From assembly GCA_030425385.1 (NCBI GenBank), contig JAUIAH010000008.1, positions 62,001 to 126,000 of the forward strand: a stretch of 64,000 nucleotides of DNA. The letters run 5' to 3'. Under the pieces are notes generated by a model. It did not search any database, was not told the origin of the DNA, and saw nothing but the letters and a program-made list of their open reading frames with translations. Position numbers and translations under genes: made by a program. Source of the DNA: Verrucomicrobiia bacterium. Its GTDB lineage: Bacteria > Verrucomicrobiota > Verrucomicrobiia > Verrucomicrobiales > DEV007. How positions within the stretch are numbered: the stretch's first letter is position 1; the number at the start of each line of letters is the position of its first letter. This document shows positions 9,012 through 18,747 of this stretch, in pieces.

Positions 9012-9246
9012 TGCTCCTTCCCCACATCGAACGTAGCTCTTTGATTTGCTCTTCGACATGCTCATCTGATATCTTTCTCGTGAAGGGATTATCACGCAAC
9101 GGTCAGGTCTCACTGTTGGCCCACAGATACGCCTCAAGAGCATTCTCTACCTCTTCTAGAGAAGCTCCCGCAGCTTTAGCAAGAGCGATCATGTCTCCCG
9201 CTCTAACTCTATCCTCGCTATGCAATGCAAAAACGAGGTCTGACAC
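9001..9246 (-). pseudogene. Small reverse-strand gene interrupted by an in-frame TGA
   Basis: Reading leftward from GTG 9246 gives 47 codons (for example 'AGDMIALAKAAGASLEEVEN' and 'ALEAYLWANSET'), then TGA at 9105-9103, and the same frame continues as 'PLRDNPFTRKISDEHVEEQI' and 'KELRSMWGRSTTL' to TAG at 9003-9001. Both halves have plausible protein composition with amphipathic helices, and no other frame here does. I interpret this as one short protein of about 80 residues broken by a nonsense mutation. I do not recognise the family. It is convergent with hicB, overlapping its 3' end by 11 bases, and belongs to the same accessory segment as the tRNA-adjacent integrase. Two separate small genes are possible. 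Confidence 0.4.
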
Positions 9247-9413
9247 ACCACAACAAGCTGGGAACAATAATGGCCAATCTTATGTCGCGAATCTCGGAGC
9301 ATTGCCGCCACTTCGCGCACCTTGCCTGGCCGAATTCAGCTGTGCTTCGCGCCGTTCGACTTCTCTTGATCCTCGCGGTTCTCTCTGGCACTCTCTTTGA
9401 GAGAATCGGAACG

Positions 9414-11369
9414 ATGAAGGGATCTGCTTACCTTTGGGGAATCGCTTGCTTGGGAATTGCCCTCGGCAGTGGCATCCGTCTCCTTTCCCACACGGATCCG
9501 CATCGTGAGGGTCCTGACGGCCCAACGACGACGTTGCCGGAGATGAACGCTCTACCAAGCGTTCGTCCTCCCCTCTCCAGCCCATCCATGGATGACATCC
9601 TCGCGGCTGATGGTCTCGCGCAAGAGGTACTGATCCGTCGCTTTCTGCTAGTCGCTTCCGTGGACGACGCCCTCACCCTCCTAGAGAGGGCAGCGCGCTT
9701 TGACTACACTCAGAGAAAGCGCATTGTGTCACGAGCAATCGATCTCGATCCGCAGCGCGTCTTTGAGACCCTCACACGTGCGTCAACCCGCGAATGGCGA
9801 CTGGATGCTCTTCTTAACTGGGCAAGGAAGGACCCAAAGGCCGCCCTTGCCGCTGCTGTCGACCACACCATGAACGTTGAGGCGGTTCTCTTGACGATCG
9901 CCAAGACTCACCCAGACAAAGCCCGGGCGCTTGCCGCCAGCCTAGATGAGAGCATTCTGACTCCCAAGTTGAGGGAGCATCTTGAGGACCAACTGGAGAC
10001 GCAATGGGCACTAGAGCATCGCGAGGAAGCCTTGCAGCATCTGGCAACTCTGACAAATCCATTGGAACGAAAGAGTCTTCTTTCCACGATCTTGCAATCG
10101 TGGGCCAAAGAGGATCCCCTCGCAGCCCTAGCATGGGCGGATGCTCAAGAGGGCATGGATCTGGACCGTCTCCATGTGCTAGGGTTCATCATTCCAGAAC
10201 TCGCCAAATCGGATCCTAGCAAAGCACTTGATACATTGACGTCAGTCCCAAAGGGGTTCAAGCGCGGCCTCTTGGAGAGCCAAGTGCTCGCCTCCATGGC
10301 GACCAACCAACCAGAGGCTGCCCTCGCCCTGGCGGCGAAGCAGCCCAAGGGAGCCTATCGCGACTACCTCTTGAACGAAATCGCCCCCAAACTGGATCTC
10401 GAGTCCAGTGAGTTTCTCGACTTGTTAGATGACTGGGGCGTGAATTGGCGGAGACCGACGGCATTTGCACTCCGCAAGATCTCGCTCAGGTCCAGAGGCT
10501 GGGGATCCACCGAATCCTCCAGCGAAAACCAACTCGCGACCAGAGTCCACAATGCCTTTCTCGAGCTCGCCCAAGAAGATCCACGACAGGCCCTCCGCAG
10601 AGCGGTCGCCATGACCTCGCACAACCACGAGATCACCCATTCTATCTTTAAGACTTGGGTCACCCAGGATCCCAGAGAAGCTGCCGAATGGGTGACCGCC
10701 ATGCCAAATTCCACCACAGCGCAGTCATTCAAGGAATCGGTATTTGGACAATGGAGCCAGACGGATCCGGCTCGGGCAGCAGCCTTTCTCCACGAGTCAG
10801 CGGGATGGCAAAGCGAAGGCTCGGCCGAGCTCTACCGCTCCATTGCAGCGAGTTGGGCGAGACAAGATCCAGAGGGCTTGTTAGCATGGAGCACCAGTCT
10901 ACCGGCAGAGCATCGCGATCAAGTGTTAGGCATTTCCCTAACGGCAACCGCCTCTCAGGATCCTATCATTGCCCTTGAGCATGTGACTTCCGTGGAGGAC
11001 CCTGCTCAACGCTCTGTCCTGGAAGCAAGCATAGGCAAGCAGTGGGGGGAACGAGATCCAGCAGCCGCACTCCCGTGGATGGACGTTCACGCGAACGCAT
11101 CGACAGCCCTGCACGCAGTCATCAAGGACACGGCGAAAGCGTGGGTGCTGAGCGATCCGCAGCAGGCCTCCCAGTGGATCAGCCAGCTTCCATCGGGGAG
11201 GTCGCGCGACCATGCAGTGGCCGGAATGGTGCATGCTCTCGTTTCCGGCCTGAATCCTATCAATGAATTTGAAGCCGCCACCCAATGGGCGCGCACGATC
11301 GACGATCCCGCCATGCGCGAGGAATGGATGGCACTGATCGCCCAACGTCAGCAGACTGCCGATGAGTAG
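9414..11369 (+). CDS. Membrane-anchored 'DPxxAxxW' helical-repeat protein, first copy
   Basis: A 651-residue protein with one N-terminal hydrophobic segment (residues ~5-22, 'LWGIACLGIALGSGIRLL'), so an anchored or exported protein with a large extracytoplasmic part. The rest is a tandem helical repeat of about 30-40 residues with the signature W-x-x-x-D-P-x-x-A-x-x-W, seen in 'WARKDPKAALAAA', 'WAKEDPLAALAWADAQ', 'WVTQDPREAAEWV', 'WSQTDPARAAAFL', 'WARQDPEGLLAW', 'WGERDPAAALPWM' and 'WVLSDPQQASQWI'. Such repeats are common in Verrucomicrobiota hypothetical proteins, but no function is established to my knowledge. I prefer ATG 9414, just before the hydrophobic segment. The stop overlaps the start of the next gene by 8 bases, and that gene encodes the same repeat type, so the pair is co-translated. 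Confidence 0.75.
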   Translation: MKGSAYLWGIACLGIALGSGIRLLSHTDPHREGPDGPTTTLPEMNALPSVRPPLSSPSMDDILAADGLAQEVLIRRFLLVASVDDALTLLERAARFDYTQRKRIVSRAIDLDPQRVFETLTRASTREWRLDALLNWARKDPKAALAAAVDHTMNVEAVLLTIAKTHPDKARALAASLDESILTPKLREHLEDQLETQWALEHREEALQHLATLTNPLERKSLLSTILQSWAKEDPLAALAWADAQEGMDLDRLHVLGFIIPELAKSDPSKALDTLTSVPKGFKRGLLESQVLASMATNQPEAALALAAKQPKGAYRDYLLNEIAPKLDLESSEFLDLLDDWGVNWRRPTAFALRKISLRSRGWGSTESSSENQLATRVHNAFLELAQEDPRQALRRAVAMTSHNHEITHSIFKTWVTQDPREAAEWVTAMPNSTTAQSFKESVFGQWSQTDPARAAAFLHESAGWQSEGSAELYRSIAASWARQDPEGLLAWSTSLPAEHRDQVLGISLTATASQDPIIALEHVTSVEDPAQRSVLEASIGKQWGERDPAAALPWMDVHANASTALHAVIKDTAKAWVLSDPQQASQWISQLPSGRSRDHAVAGMVHALVSGLNPINEFEAATQWARTIDDPAMREEWMALIAQRQQTADE

Positions 11370-13251
11370 CCTTACGAAAGCAATACTAACATTCCTACTT
11401 ACCGTAATCATCGGCTGGTGGGTAACCGGAATTGCCTTCAAGGCCGCGCCATCTCCAGAACAGAATCAGGACGACGCTCCCGCATCACTGTTAGGCCCAC
11501 GTGGTCAAGGCCACGAAATGGATGCCCTGAGCCCCATCGATCGAAATGGCCCCAACTGGCTGGAAGAGGAACTCGAGGTGCTGCAGCAAATCGCGGGTGC
11601 TTCGATCGAACAGTTGGAAGCATGGATGCAGGCTTCCTCTGGTGATCGTCAGAAGCTGGGCTGGCTCGCCACCAAGATGGCTGAACTCGACCCGGAACGG
11701 GCCTTCGCCTTTGTCGAACGGTATGATTCCTACCATCGACTTCAGGGAATTGTCATGAGCGTGTGGATGAAAGCCGATCTTCATACGGCCCTCTCTGAAG
11801 GTATCAAGCTCGACCCCGCCGGCTGGAGTCTGGGCAACGCCATGGATCACATCGATAGCGATTCCGTCAGGGAGGCTTTCACCTTTCTCAAGGAGCATGG
11901 TTGGGATCAGTCGAATCCCGATCTACTCGCCAATATGATAGACGCATTCTACGGCAGCGATCCCAAGGAAGCCGCCTCCCTGGGCCTAGAGCTGGCCATG
12001 AGGGGCTACGAACAGGGACTCGGAAACGTGTTGGACCTGTGGACAAGGGCTTCTCCTGACAAAGCCCTCCACTGGGTCCAATCTCTCGAGAGCCCGATCG
12101 AACGCGAACGGGCACTAGAGATCCTTGCCTTTGAATGGCCGTCGTCGGCCCAAGCACAGGGCTTGGAAACGCTCTGGCCACTTCTGACGACCGATGCTCA
12201 GAAAGGCCGTTTCATCACAAAGCTCGGACTGGCAATCGAAGACCCAGCAGACCTTCAACGCGTTCTGACTTGGAGCGATGACCACCTCACGAACGAGTCT
12301 CAGCGTCAGAAGGTGCTAGAGCGAATGGTTAGTAGCAGCGCCACAAGGCAACAACCCGAACTCCTGGCCAAGGTCCTCCCTGAAATGACTGCCTCGATGC
12401 GATCTTCACAAGATGTCCTGAGGGCGACGGAGCGCTGGGCAGAAACGGATACTGCAGGATTCTCTACGTGGTTGGAAGGACAGGATTCTGATTGGATCCA
12501 GGAAGTGGGTCAACTAGCACTCTTCAACCACCATGCCAAGGAGAACCCTTTGGAAGCTCTTCACCACTTACCCGAAGCTTCTCCAAAAGGCAATCTCGGT
12601 CGCAATCATGCGAATACGTTAGGACACCTCTTCACAAGCATTGAGGCAGAAGGCGGAGACATCAGCTCCCTAGCAAAGACGCTACCCGATTCCACAAGAG
12701 AGATGGCATGGACAGCCTACGCCGAATCGGCAGCGCGCCAACGGCCGGCCGAGGTCATGACAATGTTGCAACAGCAGAATGATCCAGAAGCTGTGAACGA
12801 TGCCTTACACTACACCGCCGGCTATTGGGCTGCCGAAGATCCCGAGGCGGCGGCTGACTGGGTGGCTCAGCTCGACGAAAGTGAGGGACGCGGCTATGCC
12901 ATGGGAAACGTGGTTGATAACTGGGCGCGGCTAGATCGTGAGGCCGCTATCCGATGGCTCTCCGATCAACCAGACAGTCCCAACCGGGACCAAGCCGCCG
13001 ACCGCCTCCTGACCAGTCTCGTCGACTACGATCCAGAGACCGCCCTATCATTGCTTCAGTCCTTGGGAACCGTGAGCGACACCCACCGCGACTCGCTTCA
13101 ACAGAGCCTGCAGACCATTGCCCAGCGGGATCTCGAGAAGGCTCAGCGTTTGATGGAAGCGATTCCCATGGACGCCGCGGTGCGCGAGCAGGTGAGGACG
13201 TCCTTGGACGAAGCTGCTGCTCTTCAGGCCTTTCTGATGAAACGGCCCTGA
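11362..13251 (+). CDS. Membrane-anchored 'DPxxAxxW' helical-repeat protein, second copy
   Basis: A 629-residue protein with an N-terminal membrane anchor (residues ~5-28, 'AILTFLLTVIIGWWVTGIAF') followed by the same kind of helical repeat as its upstream neighbour, here more diverged: 'SDPKEAASLGLELA', 'ASPDKALHWVQSL', 'ENPLEALHHLPEA', 'EDPEAAADWVAQL', 'LDREAAIRWLSDQ' and 'YDPETALSLLQSL'. It starts 8 bases before the end of the upstream gene. The tandem arrangement suggests duplication and possibly two subunits of one envelope complex; that is inference. No catalytic motif is visible. Confidence 0.75.
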   Translation: MSSLTKAILTFLLTVIIGWWVTGIAFKAAPSPEQNQDDAPASLLGPRGQGHEMDALSPIDRNGPNWLEEELEVLQQIAGASIEQLEAWMQASSGDRQKLGWLATKMAELDPERAFAFVERYDSYHRLQGIVMSVWMKADLHTALSEGIKLDPAGWSLGNAMDHIDSDSVREAFTFLKEHGWDQSNPDLLANMIDAFYGSDPKEAASLGLELAMRGYEQGLGNVLDLWTRASPDKALHWVQSLESPIERERALEILAFEWPSSAQAQGLETLWPLLTTDAQKGRFITKLGLAIEDPADLQRVLTWSDDHLTNESQRQKVLERMVSSSATRQQPELLAKVLPEMTASMRSSQDVLRATERWAETDTAGFSTWLEGQDSDWIQEVGQLALFNHHAKENPLEALHHLPEASPKGNLGRNHANTLGHLFTSIEAEGGDISSLAKTLPDSTREMAWTAYAESAARQRPAEVMTMLQQQNDPEAVNDALHYTAGYWAAEDPEAAADWVAQLDESEGRGYAMGNVVDNWARLDREAAIRWLSDQPDSPNRDQAADRLLTSLVDYDPETALSLLQSLGTVSDTHRDSLQQSLQTIAQRDLEKAQRLMEAIPMDAAVREQVRTSLDEAAALQAFLMKRP

Positions 13252-13339
13252 GGACAAACCAGGCGCATCATTGATGGGATCGATCTCAACTCAAAGAAGA
13301 TCGATTCGTCCACATCCGCTCAGACTTTAGTCTTGCCGA

Positions 13340-16300
13340 ATGGAGTACCTCGCCATTCTTGCACTTCTCATCGGTCTAGGGGCTCTGCTAGGGATGCTCG
13401 CCTTCTTCACCACCCTCAGTCATGCGCATCGGCTGGGAACGCTGGAGAATCACCGCACACAGGTGCTGAAGCGTTTGGAGACCTTGGAATCCCAACGGCG
13501 CGCACTGACGACGGGCGGCCACTTGCCAACAAATTCCCCCACCCACTCGCCTCAGAAGGCGACCACTTCGGTTGAGGAACCTCCTCCCCTTCCGCCTGTT
13601 TCCGCCACGTCTTCCAAGAAGGCATCAGCAACGCCTCCGCCTCCGTCAGAAACGCGCGCCACTCCGTTGCTCAAACCCACTCGCATTCGCATCTCATGCG
13701 ATTGGCGCGGATGGCTGCGGCGTCTACGGCTCATGCCTCCAGAGCAAGAGGGTACCGGTGAGGTTGGTCTCGCGGGTTGGTGGACAACGCGGATTGGCAT
13801 TCTGATAGGCGTGATCGCCGTGGTGTTCCTTGGGGTCTATGTGAATGGGTTCACGAGCCCCGCCATGCGCTTTCTGGAGTTGTTAGGCATCTCCACTGGC
13901 GTATTCGCGGCGGGCACCTGGCTAGCCAAACGCTATGGAACCTTTGGCGATGTGGTGAGCAGCGGCGGGCTGGCCATGCTCTACTTTACCGCCTTCGCCG
14001 CGCATGGCATCTCGGCAGTGCAGGTGACCACCAATCCTGGGCTGGGCTTGCTTTTGCAAATAGGAGCTCTCGGAGGGATGCTGGCCTGGAGCCTTCGCAA
14101 ACAAGATGCGCACCTTGCCACACTTGCCATAGGCTTAGGCTATGTGAGTTGTGCCTTCGCTGGCAATCAAGCCATGCCAAGCGTGACGGCGATGGGCTTG
14201 CTCGTGCTCGCCACGCTTGCCGGCGTCCTCTACGCCCGCACAGGCTGGAAGTGGCCCCTTGGCACTGCGTTAGTGGGCTCTCAGTTAGGATTCCTCGTCA
14301 TGAGCGCCCACTTCGGACCCGACGTCCTCCATTGGCTTCTTCTAGGCCCCGTCGCCCTCATGGCCACCTTTACCGGAGCCCTCATCTGGCAGGGCAAGAT
14401 CAAGGACCCCTTCTCTGAGAGATTCGCCATCACACAGACCTCCGCCGCTGCCGTGGCTTTGCTAGTCGGCACGTGGCTCGCCGACGCGACGCAGTTGGAA
14501 GCCGCCTATCTGATCCTCGGGCTCGCCTTTCTCGGCCATGTGGTTCTGAGCTGGCGAGGTGTCCTCTCCGAGAAACTCTATATCCCCTGGTTTCTCAAGG
14601 CGGCCACATTCATCGCCCTCTATCTTGCCACGACCTTTGATGGTTCCACACGATGGCTCGCCCTCATTGCACAGGCGGCGAGCATTCTATGGACGATGGA
14701 GGGGAAACAGCCTAACAGGCGCACTTGGCTTCGTGTCCCATTCATTGGGGTTTGGATCACCGCCTACCTCTTCTTTGCACGCGACGCCGTGTCATGGGGC
14801 AACGCGCCCTTCTCCCTGCAATCACCGGATCGTTGGATCGCTTGGGTCTATCTCATAGCCGCCATGCTGTTAGTCACTTTCATGAGAGATCCCAAGCACC
14901 GATGGCTCACGGTGGCCAAGAGCCTTCTCGTGGGCACTGGCATCATGCTTACCTTGCGTTCATCGATCGACGACTTCGTTCCTGTCGCTGCCTTCATCGG
15001 TTGGGGCATCGCTCTCCTCGGCATGAGTGTGTTTCGTCAATCATGGCTGCCACTGGTTGCTGGCGCGATCGCTGCCCTTGGAACCCATGCTCTGCTCTGG
15101 CAGCTCACGTTAACAGCAGAGATCTGGATGCCTGCCACGGTCATGGCTGCCTTACTGAGCGTGACGTCCTATTTCCTGGCCTGGCGTTCCTGTCACTTTG
15201 CTCAGGAGCATGCATCAACCACAAGCCTCGTGACCATCGGATGGATGACCCTCACGACTACCTCCTTCTGCATTCTCGGAACGGTCGCCTGGAAATTGCT
15301 CGATCCCTCGGGTTGGCTTGGTTTCGGATTGGTCACAACCACTGGTCTGGGCGCCCTCCTTGCGACCCGAGCCTTCGTTGGTCTTGCCGAAAGTGTTCGT
15401 GTGGTTCTGGCAGGATTCATCGGGGCCGTGGTGGGCACCTCTGCCGTGATCTGGCTCTCGCCGATGGTGGTGCCATGGGGCTTGATCGGCGTGGTGGCAC
15501 TGACTTTGGGCATTGTTTCCCTCAGCAAAGATCACGCCCTGGCGTTCATCGTGATGATCCCGTCTCTGCTCGCCACGCTCTGCTATCTTGAGCCGCTGAA
15601 TACACCTACTTGGAGCCGTCTAGAGGATCTTGCTCTCGGGGCTACATTGTTAGGAAGTCTAACCGTAGGGGCATGGTGGTTTCTCCGGAGCCAGAGTTCG
15701 CGCTGGTGGATCGACGCACTCATGCACACGGCCAGCATGCTCGTCATCGTCCTGGGATCTGGGCGCCATCTTGACCCTGACATTCACCTGGTGTCCATGT
15801 GCACCGTGACCTTGCTCGTCGCCTTGTGGGCGCGTCGCCTCCCCTTCCCCACTCTCAACACGGTTGCCTGGTTACCCGCCTCCTTGGTCCTCGCATGGTC
15901 TGCTGTGACCTTCACCATGAGCCACTCACCCTATCATTGGCTAGGCGCCACCATTCTCCTCGCAGCCTGGAGAATGGGCACCGCCCGCGTGATCGGCCTC
16001 ACCATCAGCGCCCTAGCATTGTTGTGGGTGATTCTGATCGAACTAGACGGCACCATGCGCCCTCTGGCCCTGAGCCTGATCAGCCTGGCTTATGCTGTCA
16101 GTTGGCGCAAGATCGGCGAAGAGGGTCTACCCGTGGTCGCCATGATTGGGCAAGCTATCGCCTTCATGTTAGCGCTCGCTTTTCTGACGGATCTCAATGT
16201 TTCTGGCACCAGGATGGACGTCCTCGCCTTAGTGATCACTGCGGCCAGCATGGGGATTCAAGGATGGATCCTCCATCGCCTAGAAGGTGGTGCTCCCTGC

Positions 16301-16648
16301 TGGCGCGATCCGTTGCGGACGTGGCTGCATGGTCTCGGCCTGCTCGTGCTCTGCATGGGGATGCCGTTAAGCACTGTCTTTGCGTTCGACGCGCTTGCCA
16401 CCGTGATCTGGGGCGTCACTAGCATCATCCTATTCATCGGTGGCCTTGTGGGTGGCTTGCGCGCCTACCGGATGCTCGGATTGCTAGGACTGCTGTGTTG
16501 TCTTGGGCGCATGTTTGTGGTGGACGTACAAGACACGTTCTATCGCATTGTCGCCTTCGCCGTGGTCGCCATTGTCCTCTTGGGGATCGGCTTTCTCTAC
16601 ACGCGGTTTCGCAGTCAGATCGAGGACCGGGAAGCCAAGGCGACGTGA
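13340..16648 (+). CDS. DUF2339 polytopic membrane protein
   Basis: A 1102-residue protein. One N-terminal transmembrane helix (residues ~4-26) is followed by a short coiled coil ('ENHRTQVLKRLETLESQRR'), a Pro/Ser/Thr-rich linker (~65-120), then from 'GWWTTRIGILIGVIAVVFLG' (~148) an almost continuous series of more than 20 transmembrane helices to the end. This architecture and the 'WxTRIGxLIGVIAVVFLGVY' entry match DUF2339, a family of large bacterial membrane proteins without known function. The gene is preceded by an 88-base gap after the repeat-protein pair and followed 44 bases later by the HtrA-type protease; all run in the same direction and may form one transcript. Confidence 0.85.
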   Translation: MEYLAILALLIGLGALLGMLAFFTTLSHAHRLGTLENHRTQVLKRLETLESQRRALTTGGHLPTNSPTHSPQKATTSVEEPPPLPPVSATSSKKASATPPPPSETRATPLLKPTRIRISCDWRGWLRRLRLMPPEQEGTGEVGLAGWWTTRIGILIGVIAVVFLGVYVNGFTSPAMRFLELLGISTGVFAAGTWLAKRYGTFGDVVSSGGLAMLYFTAFAAHGISAVQVTTNPGLGLLLQIGALGGMLAWSLRKQDAHLATLAIGLGYVSCAFAGNQAMPSVTAMGLLVLATLAGVLYARTGWKWPLGTALVGSQLGFLVMSAHFGPDVLHWLLLGPVALMATFTGALIWQGKIKDPFSERFAITQTSAAAVALLVGTWLADATQLEAAYLILGLAFLGHVVLSWRGVLSEKLYIPWFLKAATFIALYLATTFDGSTRWLALIAQAASILWTMEGKQPNRRTWLRVPFIGVWITAYLFFARDAVSWGNAPFSLQSPDRWIAWVYLIAAMLLVTFMRDPKHRWLTVAKSLLVGTGIMLTLRSSIDDFVPVAAFIGWGIALLGMSVFRQSWLPLVAGAIAALGTHALLWQLTLTAEIWMPATVMAALLSVTSYFLAWRSCHFAQEHASTTSLVTIGWMTLTTTSFCILGTVAWKLLDPSGWLGFGLVTTTGLGALLATRAFVGLAESVRVVLAGFIGAVVGTSAVIWLSPMVVPWGLIGVVALTLGIVSLSKDHALAFIVMIPSLLATLCYLEPLNTPTWSRLEDLALGATLLGSLTVGAWWFLRSQSSRWWIDALMHTASMLVIVLGSGRHLDPDIHLVSMCTVTLLVALWARRLPFPTLNTVAWLPASLVLAWSAVTFTMSHSPYHWLGATILLAAWRMGTARVIGLTISALALLWVILIELDGTMRPLALSLISLAYAVSWRKIGEEGLPVVAMIGQAIAFMLALAFLTDLNVSGTRMDVLALVITAASMGIQGWILHRLEGGAPCWRDPLRTWLHGLGLLVLCMGMPLSTVFAFDALATVIWGVTSIILFIGGLVGGLRAYRMLGLLGLLCCLGRMFVVDVQDTFYRIVAFAVVAIVLLGIGFLYTRFRSQIEDREAKAT

Positions 16649-16692
16649 TCAATCGACTTGCCTAGTGCGGGGAATGCTCTTTGCTGTCATCC

Positions 16693-17829
16693 ATGAGCTA
16701 TGGCTATGAGACATCACGGAGACGCATGGGGGCCCAACCTTGGCTCGTCCTCCTTTGTCTCATCCTTGGCTTGATGCTCGCCAAAGACTGGTGGCAAGAT
16801 CGTCAGTCGGCGCGATCCATGCGGGAAGTGGCCCCCCGTGCCGACTTGTCAGACTCGGAACAGAGCACCATTTCCCTCTTCCAAGAGGCAGGGCCATCCG
16901 TGGTCTACATCACCAGCATTTCCCTTGAGCGTGTTCGGCGTGATTTCTTCTCGTTCGACATTCAGAAGATCCCACGAGGAACGGGTACTGGCTTCATTTG
17001 GAATGATCAGGGACACGTCGTGACGAATTTCCACGTCATTCAGGGGGCCAACGAAGCTCAAGTGACCTTGGCGGACCAATCAGTCTATCAGGCGGAAGTG
17101 GTGGGGGCCGAGCCTGACAAAGACATCGCCGTGCTGAAGATCGATGCACCCAGGAATCTGCTCCGCCCTTTGCAGATTGGACAATCGTCAGACCTCGTGG
17201 TCGGTCAGAGTGTCTTTGCCATTGGCAACCCGTTTGGCCTGGACCAAACCTTGACCACAGGCGTGATCAGCGGGCTCGGACGCGAGATCGAATCCATCAC
17301 CCAACGGCCCATTCAAGGAGTGATCCAAACGGATGCCGCCATCAATCCTGGCAATTCTGGTGGACCTTTGTTAGACAGCGCTGGTCGATTGATCGGGGTC
17401 AACACAGCCATCTACAGTCCTTCGGGCGCCTACGCGGGCATCGGCTTTGCCGTCCCCGTAGATACCGTCAATCGTATCGTCCCCCAGATCATACAATTCG
17501 GCCGAGCTATTCGGCCAGTGCTAGGGGTAAATCTCTTTGATGACCACGTGGCTCGGCGTCTCAATATTTCAGGTGTGGTGATTGCCGAAGTGATCAAGGG
17601 TTCCGGCGCCGAGTCTGTGGGATTGCAAGGAATCAGTTATGACCGGTATGGACGCGTCGCTTTGGGTGATGTCATTGTGGAGATCGAGGGGACGGAAGTG
17701 CGCGATCAGAATGGGCTTTACCGAGTGGTGGACCGCTTTCGTGTCGGCGACACCGTCACCCTCAAGGTCCAGCGCCCCGGCCAGCGTGCCCGCGAAGTGG
17801 AGGTGACTCTTTCGCAAGGATCCAGTTGA
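16693..17829 (+). CDS. HtrA/DegP-like trypsin-family serine protease with PDZ domain
   Basis: A 378-residue membrane-anchored protease acting in the periplasm. After an N-terminal helix (~15-31) the trypsin-like domain carries the catalytic triad His114 (TNFHVI), Asp144 (DKDIAVLK) and Ser222 (GNSGGPL). One PDZ domain follows (~275-375, with 'ALGDVIVEIEGTEV'). DegS-like single-PDZ length fits quality control or regulated proteolysis in the envelope. ATG 16693 is preferred to TTG 16681. It follows the DUF2339 gene closely. The exact substrate role (DegP-like or DegS-like) cannot be decided by sequence. Confidence 0.9.
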   Translation: MSYGYETSRRRMGAQPWLVLLCLILGLMLAKDWWQDRQSARSMREVAPRADLSDSEQSTISLFQEAGPSVVYITSISLERVRRDFFSFDIQKIPRGTGTGFIWNDQGHVVTNFHVIQGANEAQVTLADQSVYQAEVVGAEPDKDIAVLKIDAPRNLLRPLQIGQSSDLVVGQSVFAIGNPFGLDQTLTTGVISGLGREIESITQRPIQGVIQTDAAINPGNSGGPLLDSAGRLIGVNTAIYSPSGAYAGIGFAVPVDTVNRIVPQIIQFGRAIRPVLGVNLFDDHVARRLNISGVVIAEVIKGSGAESVGLQGISYDRYGRVALGDVIVEIEGTEVRDQNGLYRVVDRFRVGDTVTLKVQRPGQRAREVEVTLSQGSS

Positions 17830-17908
17830 TTCGACCGAAGCTCCGCGAGAAGAATTTGCTCCAGGTTTTATAACCGCGGGAGTTGGAAAGCGTGCTAGCC
17901 TACGGCAC

Positions 17909-18721
17909 ATGGAGAGGAAGAAACATTACAAACACCTGCGAACCGATCGTATCATTGAAACGTCGGAGAAGCTCCTCCAACGCCTGCAAAACCGGTTCCC
18001 CGATGCCAGCCTCACGAGCTTGTGTGAGGATCTCGTCGTGGTCACTCGACTCGCCCATCAACGGAGCGAGGAATTTCGCAATCCCCTCATTGGGGTACGC
18101 ATCCTTTCTGCCCTTGTCATTATCGGCATCGTGGCGGGGTCCCTCTCCATCCTCCTCGCCTTGCGGAACAACACCGCCGACCTTACGCTTGTCGAATTCA
18201 TTCAAGTGTTAGAAGCCGGAATCAATGACATCATCTTGATTGGTGCTGCCGTCTTCTTTCTCATCACTCTGGAGACACGCGCCAAACGCCGCCGTTCGCT
18301 TGAGGCCATTCATGAGCTGCGCTCCATCGCTCATATAATCGACATGCATCAGCTGACCAAAGACCCGGTCTATGTCGTGGCGGAAGGAAAGGTCGGTTCG
18401 CAGGAGGTGCGTCCCATGACCCCGTTCGAGTTGAGCCGCTATCTCGACTACTGCAGCGAGATGCTCTCCGTTTGCGGGAAGATCGCCGCCATCTATGTGC
18501 AAACGTTAAACGACGCCGTCGTCATTGCCGCCGTGAACGAGATTGAAAGTCTCACCACCGGGCTCTCACGCAAGATCTGGCAAAAGATGCTCATCCTTGA
18601 GCACCAACTCCATCGCGAACCCCACATCGAGGAAAGCAAAGCTGTCTTCGGTGATGAACGCTCTACCCTCGGCGTGACGAAACGCCCCCACACCGCCCGG
18701 CCCATCATCACCGCCCGTTGA
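17909..18721 (+). CDS. Conserved membrane protein, two transmembrane helices, unknown function
   Basis: A 270-residue protein. A charged N-terminal cytosolic part ('MERKKHYKHLRTDRIIE') with predicted helices is followed by two hydrophobic segments at about 63-85 and 107-125 and a roughly 140-residue soluble helical C-terminal region containing 'LEAIHELRSIAHIIDMHQLT' and 'LSRYLDYCSEMLSV'. I recognise it only as a widespread hypothetical protein type. It is separated by 79 bases from the HtrA gene and precedes the P-loop kinase gene by 26 bases. Confidence 0.65.
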   Translation: MERKKHYKHLRTDRIIETSEKLLQRLQNRFPDASLTSLCEDLVVVTRLAHQRSEEFRNPLIGVRILSALVIIGIVAGSLSILLALRNNTADLTLVEFIQVLEAGINDIILIGAAVFFLITLETRAKRRRSLEAIHELRSIAHIIDMHQLTKDPVYVVAEGKVGSQEVRPMTPFELSRYLDYCSEMLSVCGKIAAIYVQTLNDAVVIAAVNEIESLTTGLSRKIWQKMLILEHQLHREPHIEESKAVFGDERSTLGVTKRPHTARPIITAR

Positions 18722-18747
18722 CAACCCTAGCACACCGACGACGCGAC

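Noticed and set aside
9225-9413. A 63-codon N-terminal extension of the first repeat protein
   Set aside because: The extension would overlap the interrupted reverse-strand gene and puts the hydrophobic anchor inside the protein; ATG 9414 is better, though an extra hydrophobic stretch in the extension leaves some doubt.
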